A stretch of 64,000 bases of DNA, taken from assembly GCA_022605955.1 (NCBI GenBank), contig JAKCOZ010000003.1, positions 41,132,761 to 41,196,760 on the forward strand. The letters are read 5' to 3'. How positions within the stretch are numbered: the stretch's first letter is position 1; each line of letters starts with the position of its first letter. Source of the stretch: Rallus limicola (lineage: Eukaryota; Chordata; Aves; Gruiformes; Rallidae). The notes under the pieces were generated by a model that was given only the letters and a program-made list of their open reading frames with translations, searched no databases and was not told the DNA's origin. Positions 38,601-51,902 of this stretch are shown in pieces. The translations under genes and the position numbers were made by a program.

Positions 38601-39775
38601 CATTGTGCTTTATTAATAAAAATCTTGATAAATCAATACATTGTAGACTTTCATTGGCTCTGCTTATAAATTAGTGTGTTTCCACAGGCATCCCAGTCTG
38701 CAGCTGAGAGCTTGATTTTTCATTCATATTGTGAAGTTGTTCAGTGTGACCTTGAGTACAGTAAAGCCAGAGAGACCTGGCAACTCCTAGCATGGACTCC
38801 CAGGTGATTTAATAACTATTTCTCCACTTAGCCAACACTTCAGAGCTTTCAGGTTTGATTTTAATTAGAAGAGCTGTGAAATTTTAGTTTCTTTTAAGCA
38901 ATTGCCTTATTACAACCATGAAGCTCTGATTAAAAAAGACCAGGGAAATAGGACTGTGAAATTCTGTTGCATGACAGCAGCACTAGGAAAAGTTCATACC
39001 AATCTCTTTCAAAGCTGTGCTCACCTAGTGTTTAAGTTTGGAACCTTTTATTTTAGTCTTCTTTGACAGAATTTGGTACAAACTTACAGGTGCACAACAG
39101 TGCCAAGATTACTATGTTGTTTTCTTCCTCAACACTGAGCAAATGCCAAGAAATTCTCCTAAAAAACAGAGTTGCCTTTTATGTTAAAAGCTTGCATGGT
39201 GTATATGTGAGATATGGGAATGGATTTCATGCCGTTTGGTGCTATCAGGACAGAAAAAGCACTTTTGGTGGTCTCCCTACACCTGAGTTTCCCCTAGCCT
39301 CAGTAAAACAATAACTGGTTCCTTGACTCCATTTCACATCAGACTTGGGATGAATTTGTGAATTTTTACTTTCAAGTGTTGAGCCAAAAATTCAGATTGC
39401 TTTCTAAACTACTTCAGGCCACTACAGGAAAACAGTCCATATCAGTCAAATAACTTCACTAAGCCTGAAGTATACTTCTTTCAGTATACTAAAAGCAGGT
39501 GATAAATCACAGCCAAATTTTAACAGAGCTACAGTGGGTGTGCCAATACTCTTACTCTGCTCTGTGTTTAAGACACTTGCCATGATGTGTGTTGCAGAAA
39601 GAGGTAAGGAGCTCTGAACTACCATCTCCTGCCAGGATTTCAAATATTGTCTCTGCTTAATATTTTAATATAATAACATATGCAAGAAAAACACAAGGGG
39701 TGCCCAGATCACTGGTACTGAAAACAAAGACATCTCAACACTGTCCAAATGGTGAGACTTCTTAAAAATATAGTA
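35691..39775. other. CPLX1 intron, no recognisable feature
   Basis: AT-rich intron with a short (TGCA)n at about 37610-37626. An open frame of 124 codons on the minus strand at 37824-38198 has no recognisable domain and is not called as a gene. Confidence 0.5.
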
Positions 39776-40027
39776 TCACAGAATCACAGAATCACAGAAT
39801 CACAGAATCTTTAGGGGTTGGAAGGGACCTCAAGAGATCATCGGGTCCAACCCCCCTGCCAAAGCAGCTCCCTAGCTCATATTGCATAGATAGGCATCCA
39901 GACGAGACTTGAATATCTCCAGAGAAGGAGACTCCACCACCTCCCTGGGCAGCCTATTCCACTGCTCCGTCACCCTCACTGTGAAAAAGTTCATCCGCAT
40001 GTTGGTGCGGAACTTCCTATTCTCCAG
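39776..40027 (-). mobile_element. CR1 LINE 3' end, young subfamily
   Basis: The plus strand starts with four TCACAGAA units (39776-39807), then the complement of the CR1 3' UTR (GGGGTTGGAAGGGACCTCAA). It continues into the last ORF2 codons and ends abruptly near 40027. It closely matches the 3' end of the CR1 at 23402-24954, so both belong to one relatively young subfamily. Confidence 0.93.
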
Positions 40028-43000
40028 TATCACTGACCCTAAAACTTTCACCTAAGTTTCATCAAGGATATAGTTTCATAGTTGTGTGAAGCGGATTTAC
40101 ATTATTTTAATAGGTTCAAACTCTATGTTACTATCAGGTATTTGCTCTTGCTACCTGTCATGTGGTACCTCTAACATTTGTGTGTTCAAGTGGACCATTA
40201 AACTCAAAGGAAGAGACAGACAGGTTTTAGGCAGGTCAACTTCTGGTTCTGAGATGGTGTGGGAGTACTGAATTTAAGATAAAACACCTCTCCTTTGCCT
40301 GACAACACTGTAAGTGCTCTCAGTATTCAAAAAATCCCAGGTGTGCTCTTGAGAAGAGGCAGGGAGGAGCTGCCTTTTTGGAAATATTGGACCAGTCAGT
40401 GGAAGGAGAAGAACAGTCTTGTTTGTTTTAAAATCTAATTTTGCATTTGTGAGACAACCAGAGATAAAAAGCAGTGCTGGGAATATGAATTGACTGTTTT
40501 GTATAAATAGTACAAGTGAACAGCCAGAAAGTGAAAGAGAAAAACCAATACAAATCTGAGTGTGTTGACTTCTCCTGTGATCTGTGATCGCTTTTGTCAA
40601 ACAAATTCACTCAGAGATTCCTGTTCATAATGTCGATGAACAGACCTGTGACTCCAGCCTCTGGAAAGGCCTGAAGGGTGCAGAGTGCCTTTTACGCAGG
40701 CTCTGATGCGACATATCAGAATGAGAGGCAGATTATGACAAGTGTAAGTGACAAGCCTTTCTCCTTGACTCTCATCCAGTCTGTCAAATGAGGCTCAGTG
40801 CTTAATCTCTGAGAAAGTGGAAGCTGAAACAAGGGACCACAAACACCTGTCATAGGAAAGAGCCTCCAGAGCAGTTCTGAGCCAGTTAGACTCCTGTTCC
40901 TTTCCTCACAGTGTCTGAAGCCCTGCAGGACCTGCAAAATCCTTGGGCATAGCTCCATAGTTTCTCATTTGACATCGTCCCACTACCTGTGAGAAGCAAA
41001 GCCCTGGAGCACTCCCTACCTACCTCACCCACCAAATTCAGACCTAAAGGACGCAGAAGTGTAGGATCAGCTTAAAACCTATTGCCAAACACTCAGTCAG
41101 AAAGTGGTCACTCATCAAAATCAGACCAGCTTATTTGTTTATGTTTGTAGATAACCTTTTCCTGGTAAATGTGTTGGAGGAGGATGAGGACTCTTTCATT
41201 ATGCACTATTGGAGGAGGATGGGACTTGTTGCACCATGCACTGAAATTTAACAGTACATTATTTTTCATTGCAACAATCTGTTAGAAATGGAACATGAAT
41301 CCACACCATACCCTTGCATTGAAAACCACTGGGTTTGGATGACCATTTTTCAAATGCGTGTAGAGAGATGAGCTCACAGCCCTCTCACTGTCCAAGTCAG
41401 GCTTCCCCAGCAAGAATTCAACATAAAGCCTCCCTTGCTTTACCTATGGTCCTCAGCTCCTCCTCTGGTATCCATCGCCTTTCTGAAGACACAGAAGAAG
41501 GGCACATGAAGAGTGAAAATACACATCAGGACTGAGAGACTGTTTTTAGGAGTATGTGCAGGTTATTGCCTCTTTTATTGAATTAGACAGCATAGTTAGG
41601 AGTAAGAATTAGCTCTCTAAATTAGAAAGGACAGATTTGCAAAGCCTGGAAGACCAACTGGCTCATGGATAGAAGTCATTGGTGGTGTACCTCCTGACTT
41701 ATAAAGTACTGTCAAACTTTTAGGAGTTAACTAAAGTAAGCCTGTTCCTGTTAAACAACATCAGACCAACAGGGCCCTGTATGAAGTCAGGGAGCTGTTC
41801 TCTCAGATTCCAGAAGGCTCTGCACCATGCCCAAGGTTTTGTGAAGATCTGAGCATGCCTAAGAATATTTTTCTCTCTTTCTGTTTTAAATCTTCTGTTT
41901 TGAAGCTGTCCATGAGCTAAAACACTGTAGAGAAGAGTTGTAGTAGTAGCAGTGAGATATGAGTGGAGAATATCCCAGAAACCCTGCTCTCCTAAAGCCT
42001 AAATTCCAAGTAAAAATTCATGTAAATTCAAACCACAGATTTGATTTCCCACCTTGAGCTAAAAACCCATATTACATGAAACAAAGTCAAAGTATGCAGG
42101 GGCAGGAAAGTCTTCCTTGTCATTCAACAAGAGATTACTGGAGAAAGTTGAGGAGCTGTCCTTCACCTCATTGAAGGCAGGTTACTAAATTCTTTGCTTC
42201 TAAACAAAGGTAATACCCAGTGCAAATTACAATGCATGGAAATCTGTCATTACAACATCAGAGAATGGGAAATGTGAAGATAGCAAATGAGAATTTTCTA
42301 TTCAGATATGCAGCTGGATCAAGAACAGACTTGATGAAGCTGATACTCTGCTTTTCTGCAATCAGAATTTGACAAAACATTGTAGGGATTTTCAAGAGAG
42401 GTACACTGGAATGTCTCCATCACCAAAACTCTTTGGCAGTAGCTGGAATGTAGCTACAAGCTCCATTGTGCTTTCTGCATTTAGGTGGATGAAGAAGAGT
42501 ACTATTCAAAGGGCAATTTGTCAGGCCTTCGCTTGGACTATTTTTCTGGTTTGATCTCTGGCTAAAGAATCATTCCTCTAATTTAGGGTTAGCCTGTTTA
42601 AAAAGGAGTCCGAATTTACATCCTTACTACTGAGCATGGCAGAAATCAGTGAGAACCTACAGACCTATAGGGTGCCAGTTTTAATAGCCAGCTTAGCCCT
42701 ATTGTGACTGTAAATTTGTAATGGGCTGCTTAGAGATCTGGCTGGGACAAAGTGGATAAAAGCACTGTCCTGCACTGCAGTACTTGGTTTAGACTGATGG
42801 TCCTATGAAGACCAAGCCAGCAGCTCCAGAAAATGCTGGGGAATTTGAATGTATTGGCCTAGAGGTGACAGGCTGCCTTCCTCCTAACTGAGAGAAAGGA
42901 TTTCCTCCATTAATTCTTTCTCTCTCCAGGTAATGAACAAGCCTACATTTGTGCTTGGCAGCAGGTGCAGTCATACACTGTTTTTACAAAGGAAGGGCCC

Positions 43001-46000
43001 TACAGCAAAGACAGGACTCAAGGTTGTGCTGAAAGGAAAAGAAAGGAACCCTGGAAAACCACATCCAATGGAAATAATGCAAGGGCAAATGTTTCCCATA
43101 TACCCTACTTCTCCCCCAGCAGCAGCCATTCTGTCTTCCCCATACTCTGACATGGCCAAAGGAAGACCACAGTCCTTCTCCTGCAAGAGGACTGCCCTTA
43201 CCTGCAGTCCCAGACCGGGCACCTTGCACTGAAGTCTGGTAGGATGAAGTCAGTTATACTCATGAATGCCTCACAGATGGACAATGAAGAAGAGAACTCC
43301 TGAGTCCCCTCAGAAGTCCATATGAATTGGTGCTCACAAGGAACAGGGTATGCAAACCCTTCCTTCTCAGCTTAACCATAACCAATAAGCATCTATGGGG
43401 AATGAATATACACAGCAGGGAAAGGCTATACAGCTGTCGCAAGCAAAGCCTGCCCCAAACTTTTTCACTCCTATACATGAACCTTGACCTGGTCTTGTGT
43501 CAAACCATCTTCTTTCTGACATGTGGAATGATTGATTCTCCCTGGCAGCCTTAAATCCCAGACTGATGAAAGTGAAAGCAATGTCAGAACTAATGCAGAG
43601 CTTCATGGTAAGGCTAGCATAAAGTCACATCTTGCTCTACAGAAGCAGCAGCATTTGAAAGGGTGAGCCTGACACTGATGACTTTTAACAGGAAAGAAAG
43701 ATACTGAGCTGTGAAGACTCTCAAGCTAGTCTAACTCCACTGGTCTCTTAAGTCCAGGTGAGTTATCTCAGACAACTAACTGTCAATATAATAGATATAA
43801 TGTAGCTAGTGTCTGATTTTAGGCAGTAATGGGAGGTCTTAGCTACAGCAAAATGTGAACAGACCTTTATATCCTATTTGGTGACCTTCACCATCCTTAA
43901 AATAGCTTGACTTAAAAAAGAACCAAGAACTTTACAAGCCCACCCCTTGCATCTGATTCTTAAGCTAAGGAGAAAAAAAAGAAAGAAAAGAAGTAACATG
44001 GGAAAAAATGGTGTAGCTATACTTATTACAGTCAATGGTACTGAGCAATTACTCTCATGACATTGTCTGGATTTTGAGAGTAGCACAAGCAGAATGATCC
44101 AGGATAGAAATGTCTACCTTCACAGATAAGATAAATCAAGAGATTTGGGGAGGGTGTGTTGGAAAAAACTTGGAGTACCTCCAGCACCTTAGCTAAATTT
44201 TATATCATCCTGGCTAAGTAGTTTTTTCCATTGAGGAAATAATGTCTTATTCTCGGAGCAGCAAAATAAGCTGTTCTGCCTCTCAGAGGCATGCATTCAT
44301 GATCTTGTTGGGATTGAGCCAAACAATGATTCCATGTGGTCTTGGCTCTACTATCTAAAGAAATTGAAAGTGGAAGGGTGTGGGCATAGCAGCCATTTCT
44401 AGAGACCAGTAGCAATGGGAATGTGGCTCATAGAGGCTCTAGGATGATTTTTGCTAAGTCCTAACCTCCTGTCAGAGATTGCTTCCCTTAGAGGAGCCCA
44501 GGTTTTCTGGAGGAGAAGAAACTCCATTTACATAAGGGTCAGACTATCCTAAACCTCCAGCTCAGGAAATCAATTCACTACTCAACCACTTCATGATTTG
44601 GGGCAAGTTGCTCTGTTTTCCACTTGTAAATCACAAGCAGCAATACTAAATTTTAAAAATCTTTAATTAACTAATTAAATTCTATAAATAATACAGAAGA
44701 TGCTGCTCAATTCATTATAGGATATATATGTTATATAATTATTTTTGTACATATAAAAATGTAATTAAATAAAGTATTGATTATTGGAAATTTCTATTTT
44801 GGAGATTTCTGGGGAAAAACCCTTCCTATGTGCAGCTTCGTCTTGCTGGCCAATATGAACAAGAAACATCATTTGTCCACACTTAAAACCACAAGGAAGC
44901 AACAAAAAAGCAGAAATACAGCAAATGTGTATTTCAGAGGTAGATGCATAGTGTTATGTTTCTCACAGGGAGTCCAGGCAGAAATCTACTGAAAAGGCTC
45001 ACAATTGTTTTCTTCCTACAGGTTCTTAGCTCCAGTTGCACAGACTCAAGCAATTCCTGAATTCCTTCTAGAGTGCTAGCATGAATGATTTCAGCCAAAA
45101 CCTGGGTGAACAGTGGGCTGTGCCTGATCTGCTGGGAAGTAATCTAAGGCAAGTCTGCTGCCATTGGAGAAAGAGAACACTGGATCCAGCATGTGTATAG
45201 GGAGTTTTCTTTCCTTCTTTATGTAGTGGATTTGACCTGTCAGTGTAGGGATGATTGTGAATGCTGCTAGTCAGTAAGCTGTAACTCAGTAGCCTTTTTA
45301 TTGCTAGTCCCCTGAAGAAAGGCAGGTCCCTCATAGACTTCCCTTAGCTGTGGACTAGACAGGGTAAAGAGTGAATGCAGACTGCCACTGAAACTGAATG
45401 AAGTAAGGCTTTGTTGATGATGCAGACATTCCCTTTACATTCACCTTCTATATTAATGGAAAAAAAATCTTTCTGATGAAAGAAAATCTGTTTGAATGTG
45501 TATTTCTCAGTGTGTGCATACACACAAACTTGATAAAATACAAGGTCCGTGAATACTGCTTCCCTACAGTAATGATGGTCTGTAGAAATAAAGCAATGCT
45601 TCATAAATCACACATTCTTGCTCTGCAGTGTAGTCAATCTAACCTGGCTCTGAAATAAAGGAAATATCCTAACACAAAAGTTCAGTCAGGGAAATAAAAA
45701 CAGCACAAGAGAAAGTGGCTATACTCTGTGATCATAAGATAAATTACAAATAGTTGCTCTCTCCCCACCTTTCTTGTCTTCTGGGTGGTGACATAAATTA
45801 TTTATAAGTGAAGTAGGCCTGGACTGAGCAGTTCTTCATTGTGAATTTGACAATGAATATTGTTGATTACTAGTTTCCAAACAGAACTTCTGGTAAAATG
45901 GCATCCTGGTATGAGGGGTGGAAGTGTAGATTAGACTGTGAGATGGCAGAACAGCACTTCCAGCAAAGCAGCAGTGTCTGGCTGTTCAGACACAGATGCT

Positions 46001-49000
46001 CAATTGCAGTGGTACTGGGAGGGAACTTGCAAAAGGCCATTTGTTGGGGTCTGTATTTCTTGTCTTTCCAAGTAGATGAACCAGATGCTTGGAATTTCAG
46101 TAAGTCACATCCAGGAAGGCTCGAGACACTGTTCAGATGTTCGTCCTAGCTAAATTCCAGCACTAATCACTCTATGTCATCTGCTTGGGTTTATTTTGCA
46201 TCCAGTCCTGATGACTCTGCTGTCCCATGCCAGTAATGTGCATAGGTTTTGCCAGCCATCTCAGTGAGACAAAAGTTGTTTAAGCAAGGATTTCAAGCTG
46301 AATGACTCTGCAAGACACCCTAGTCATTATTTAACAGTAAAAAAGGCTGCATTATAATAGACACTTTCAGTAACTCCAGAAGCATCACCCAGTGGGATCT
46401 CGTTACCAAGTATCCAAAGTGACATCTACTGGTGTAGATTTGGATTAGTGTGAAACGTAGAAACTATCTTAGAGCAAGACAGAAGGTACACAAAGAAGCT
46501 GACTAATAAGCCCCAAAAGATATTAGTGGGGAAATCAGCAGCTGGAAATTGCACCTGCAGATTTCTGCTTAATAATTGAACCACTAACTATTATGGAAAC
46601 AGATGAAAAAGATGTCAGTTTGCTTCCAAGCTCCAATGGTTTGCTAATGGTGCTTCCCTTTTCTGAATTTTCAAAATGGCATAAAATTACTGTGCAAAAA
46701 GGAACCCATGCCACTTTTCCCATCATGGAAGGTCTGTTAGTTTAATACCAAGAGACTAAGACCTGGCACACACACTTTCATTCAGACCACCAAGAGAATT
46801 CTATACATTCTATACATGTGGCTGGATTCACAAAAGCCAAGACATGTTGCATATTCTGGGACTTCCAACAAAATATAAAGAGGAAACTACAGAGGTTAGG
46901 AAAGAACAGATTCTATAAAATCACTCCAAAGATGTCTATGTTTAATAACGGACTTGGAGATCTTTAGCAGGTACATCAATCCCTGTTCTTTGCTCCAAAG
47001 CATATCAGGGAAGGCACCATTCTCTCTCTCAACTTTCAAGAGAGACTGCTGAACTTGGCCATACTCAGATATCTTTGTTAACCTTTGGCTTTCTACTTGT
47101 TGTGCCTCTTACTGGAGGAGACCTGTTTGTTCATCTTTTTACAAGACAGTTGCTGCTTCACAGACAAGTGGACTTTTTGGAGATGCAAAGCAGAAAACTA
47201 AACCTAGCTGGACTTTCCAAAGGCTGAAGGTGTCAATGAAGCTAAGTGGATGATTTAGTAAAATTCCAAAGGGATGTAGTCTGGAAACAAGTTTGATGCT
47301 AGATCTATACCCTATGTTATGAAGAAAATTTATAGGAAAACTTAAGAATCTGTCTCAGAGGCAACACAGGCCCATCAGGACATTCTTGCACGCATCTGAC
47401 TGGGGGACAAGTTCTGGTATGAGGTAAGAAGTCTGATCTGGGTCAAATCACTTTCACCCCTTGGATGCCTCCGCATACAAATATGGAAATAATCTGAGGG
47501 GTTATGGTGCTCTTCAATCACCCTTCAAATGTTCTTTCCTTCTTCCAACTCTGCTTGGGCTTGCATAGTTTTCCACTATCCTCATGAACAGAGTAAATAC
47601 CACAGGACACTGTCCTTGCTCTTCATTCAGAACAGTCCATGATTTAATTGCTGTAAAAAGTGCACTTCCTCTCAGTTGTCATTGTTACTGGTGTTATAAC
47701 TGTTCCCACCCCAGAGCCCACTTCTTGGAAAGCACAATATAATCCCTGTCTCGCAAAGCATCACACTGGGAGTGTCATAGCCAGGCTTATTGCTTTCTCA
47801 TAGCCAGAGGGCCTGTGACCCAGTTGTAAACATTCTCTAGTCTATAGCAGAAAGCGTATCTGCTCTGAACTAAGCAAACAGGGTTTTTTCTTTTTTTTTT
47901 TTAATCATGAATTATCAAAAGTCACTGTGAAGGCAGGAAAAGAATCAAATTAATGATACCTCTCCATCTGCACAATACATATATATCTCTAAAAATCTAT
48001 TTTAAGGCCCACACATTGAACAGCAGCCTTCATTAGATCACAAGTGCTGGATAAAAAAATCACATCAGTGGTTTAATATCAATGATTTAAAAGGGAAGAG
48101 ATCAGACAGAATGTTTCTGTTCATTGAGGTATGAACTTTATCATTTGAATTACATAACATGATTCATTGCTGAAGGAAAATCTTTTTTTTTTTTTTTGAG
48201 ATCCTTCACCTTTTGACATGCAAAGAATAAAATTTCTGTACTTTTTTCAGTTGTTGATAGATTCTAATGAAAATGTACTATATATTTCTTTCTTGCAAGG
48301 AAGGCTACACCTTCAAAATTGCTTTTTCAGGCAGTGAAACCTCATTCCTTTGTAGAGGAATTTTTAAAGCCCTTGACAATATCTGCGTCTGAAGTTAGGC
48401 AAGAATGAAATAACCCATAGATGTATTGACATCAAAGAGTTTAGCTAACATTGTGAAGATGTTTTATAGCAACAGTTTTACCACAGCTAAGTTTTCACAC
48501 CCAAGCTTAAAGCTTGGTTTCACAGGTCTGATATTGCTGAAAACCAGTCTGCAATATTCTGATATTTTTCTTGCCTAACACGTGATTTCCACAGCTATGC
48601 ACCAGTTACATGTGAAAATACGCTAATTAAATACTAAAAATAATGATATGACATTGCATGCTGATTACCTCAAATAAGAATCTAAGATTGCAGCTATAAA
48701 TCCTGATTGCATTTTGTCTGAGTGATTTAGTACCAAAAATGAGTTCAGCAATGAGATTTAAAAAACAAAATTTGAAAAAAAAGGCACAACATTATGAGAA
48801 CACTTTCCCACTGGAACAAACAAAGGCCCTAACTTTGGATTTCTCTGTTGCCAGCAACTAAACCGTTCTCACTTTTCTAGAATTAAATTCCAATATCACC
48901 TGCCTTAAATCATGCTGAAGACAATACTGTGGAGAATCTTGATGAATAACTACTGAAGGCATTTAATGGCCCTATAAGAAAAATAGGAAGAATTAATGGC

Positions 49001-50194
49001 ACACATCCAGAGACAGAAGGACTCACACTGAAACAGAACAAAGACTGCATATTCTCCTGACGTGTGATACGCTGCCTGCAGGAACAAACAAACCCCAGAG
49101 TTCACTACTTCCCTGTTAACAGCAAAAGGACAAAAAAATCATGAGCGTTTCTTACTGTGCCACAGTGGCTCACTGATGCAACAAGATGTTAACATTCTTC
49201 TGTCACCACACTTCAATCTTTGGCCCCCACTCAGGTAAAACTCAGGTGAAAACATTCTTGGGATGAATTCATCATCTATGTTATTGAAAGTATAATACTA
49301 ACAATGACAAGGAATTAAACCTTCAAAGGAGGAAATTCATTTTATTGCCATCAGGAGTTGGATAGTGGATAGTAAATGAGCTTAAGAACACATATTGTAA
49401 GATGTGGCAAGACAAAGTACTGAACATCTGCGTATTAAGAAGAAAATGGACCTTGTCTTCTTGAGCAATGGTACAGCTGAGGTTCCTAAAAGCTTAAACA
49501 TTTGACGATGTAATTAAGCACTGTGCCGCAACCTTTACACAGCACCCAACAGGGTCAATTACAATTGTAGAGACAACCTGAATTCTTCCAGCATTTGAAT
49601 TTTTCATTTGCCACCTTTCCATACTTCTCATGCAGATTTCAGCACAGTTTGGAGGGCAGGAATCTTTATTAATATAACTAAGCTTTTTTTCCTCACAGCA
49701 CATAAGGCTGGTAAGAGACACTGTGACCACTCTAAGAACTGAGAGTGTAATACCTACCAGAGCAATTCAGGCTCCATCTCAAGCATGGCCCAAACTCGAA
49801 CTTAAATTCTATCCTGAAGCCAAGGCATTTGGACAGAGGACCACGCTTACATCCTTTTTTGGTTGAAACCCACCTTTGTGTGGATAGCCTTGAGCTTTTG
49901 CTACTCCTCAGCGTGAGCTCAGCAATGCTGACCCTCTAAAGCAAGACTTGCAGGAAGCCGAACTACAGGCGTTATCTTACTAGCAGCCATGACAGGTAGC
50001 GAGTTAATTACAGAGCATGTCCTAAGGCTCTATCAGGCCTGGCTTCTACCACAGTTGTGAAAATAATTAATTATGTAAATAAGTAATTATGGATCATTAC
50101 ATGAAGAAATTAGCTTTCACTGCTAAGGTATGCAGATTTATGATACAATCAAGGTCAGCAGTTTATAGAAGGTAGTATTCCACCCAAGAGCACT
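40028..50194. other. CPLX1 intron, about 10 kb with no recognisable feature
   Basis: The longest repeat-poor stretch in the window. It is AT-rich, with T or A runs (for example near 47887 and 48183-48197) and a TAATTA-rich patch at 44660-44770. No exon, RNA gene or mobile element identified by eye. Confidence 0.5.
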
Positions 50195-50540
50195 GAAAAC
50201 AAGCTGGCTGCTCTAACAGGATGAAATGGAAGAAAAATGCAAACCACGTGGGTTGGGATAAGGACAGTTTGCTGGGACAGCAAAGGGAGGGAGAAATAAC
50301 GACAACGGTACTTATCACAGATCGTGCAAAATTGGTGATATACAGTGCAGTTTCACAAGGAACTGCACAGTCAGACTGCCCCAGAGACTGGAGCTGTGCT
50401 GCCTCTCCCTGACTAGCCCCCTTTTATGCTGTTCATACTGTACACAATGCCTCCTTTGGTTAGTTTGGGTCACCTGTCCTGAAGGCATCCCGCCCCAGCT
50501 TCTGGTGAAAATTAACTCCATCCTAGCCAAAAACAGGACA
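50195..50540 (-). mobile_element. ERV LTR fragment (family 1), minus strand
   Basis: On the minus strand it opens TGTCCTGTTTTTGGCTAGGA at 50540. It has CAGGTGACCCAAACTA, a TATA-like CATAAAAGGGGGC near 50430, a GAAACTGCACTGTATATCAC block, and CTTATCCCAACCCACG near 50250. It then fades near 50195 without a clear CA end. Sense to CPLX1, with internal deletions relative to the copy at 30042. Confidence 0.75.
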
Positions 50541-51654
50541 ATTATTGAATACCATATCTTTTTCAGGACAAAATAATATCTCTCTTTTATGGAACTCTCA
50601 AATTTTAAAAAAAGCAACCAGAAAACCCATCCCACCCCTCAAAAAAACCCCAACAAACCCAAACCAATACAATAAGCCAGCTCCTTTCTACAGTTTTATC
50701 CACCTTTTCTGATTCTGCAGAAAATAGATTCATCTTTCAAATGCATGCTACCTGGGAGAAAGAAAACCATAGGGAACTAATCTCCCGTGTTTTCACAAGC
50801 TGGATGCGCTTCTCAAAGTAGGACTTCCTGCTGCTAATCTAAAAGGTAACCCACCACATCACTAGAAAAGCTGCAATGCAGAGCTTACACTGAGATCATA
50901 AAACATTCCTTGAAGTATCCCTGTCTAGTCTCTCTACAGAGCCAACCCTTTGCCATGTCATTCAGGAGTCAATACATTTCCAAGAGACTTCACAACCCAC
51001 TACTCAGCGTGATTTAGCACAATCTCAATAGCTGACAGTATCCCAGAGAATACCCTGTTGGCTGGATGCTTAACCCAAGCTCAGGCTGTATGCACCCTAT
51101 TTATGAACATGTGAAGTCTAGCCTATATCAGCTTGGATTTGTAACAGAGCACATCTCAGATTTCTTAATGCCCAACCACAAGAAACATGCAACCAACATT
51201 TACCTCTGGGAACACTTCAGGGGTCTAGCAGAAGAGACATCAAAAACAGGGCATTAACCCATCTGCCTGCAACTGGGAAATTAACTACTCTCTCTTTTTT
51301 TTTCCCCCTTGTGTCTACAGCAGACCTATGTCATTGCTCAGAACAGTTCCACCTACAAACACACATTAAACCTATACTGCACACATTTAAATGCTTATAT
51401 TAACACATTCCATTATCTAGATGAATATTGAGAACATTATAAAACCAAAAAATTTTACCAGGTAAGGTGTCTGTCTGGCACCTAATACTCTCTATTAAAT
51501 GATCATATGAATACCTTTCTCTGGCAGAGTCAAGGATACACAATTCCTTGTAAGTACTTTCTTTTCTTAGAAGCATAAACCCAAATTTCTTTATTTTCTC
51601 AATATCTCTGCACAAGATGCACTGTGCCATCAGAACAATTCATCCATATTTGTG
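50541..51654. other. CPLX1 intron, no recognisable feature
   Basis: Intronic sequence, slightly richer in A and C. No exon or mobile element identified. Confidence 0.5.
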
Positions 51655-51902
51655 TTTCCTTCCTGAATCATCAGAATTTCAGCCCAATCCAGGCAAAGTT
51701 TTGTTTATGGACAGCTTTTCTCTGCTCTTTGATGAGACTTTGAATTTTTTCCCAGTCATGTTCTTAAGAACTTTCTTAAGAACATGTTCTTAAGAACATG
51801 ACTGGGAAAAAATTCAAAGTCTCATCAAAGAGCAGAGAAAAGCTGTCCATAAACAAAACTTTGCCTGGATTGGGCTGAAATTCTGATGATTCAGGAAGGA
51901 AA
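51655..51902. repeat. Perfect inverted repeat, 117-bp arms, 14-bp spacer
   Basis: The left arm (51655-51771) and right arm (51786-51902) are exact inverse complements over all 117 bases by my base-by-base comparison. They are separated by 51772-51785. The 10-bp palindrome TTCTTAAGAA occurs three times around the centre (51761, 51773, 51787). A 16-bp piece, AAGAACATGACTGGGA, occurs at 51793 and again at 51901, overlapping the outer end of the right arm. No coding content. Could be a real fold-back duplication or an assembly artefact. Confidence 0.95.

Noticed and set aside
44660..44770. TAATTA-rich patch as a possible homeodomain enhancer
   Set aside because: Base composition alone explains it. 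Without conservation data there is no support.
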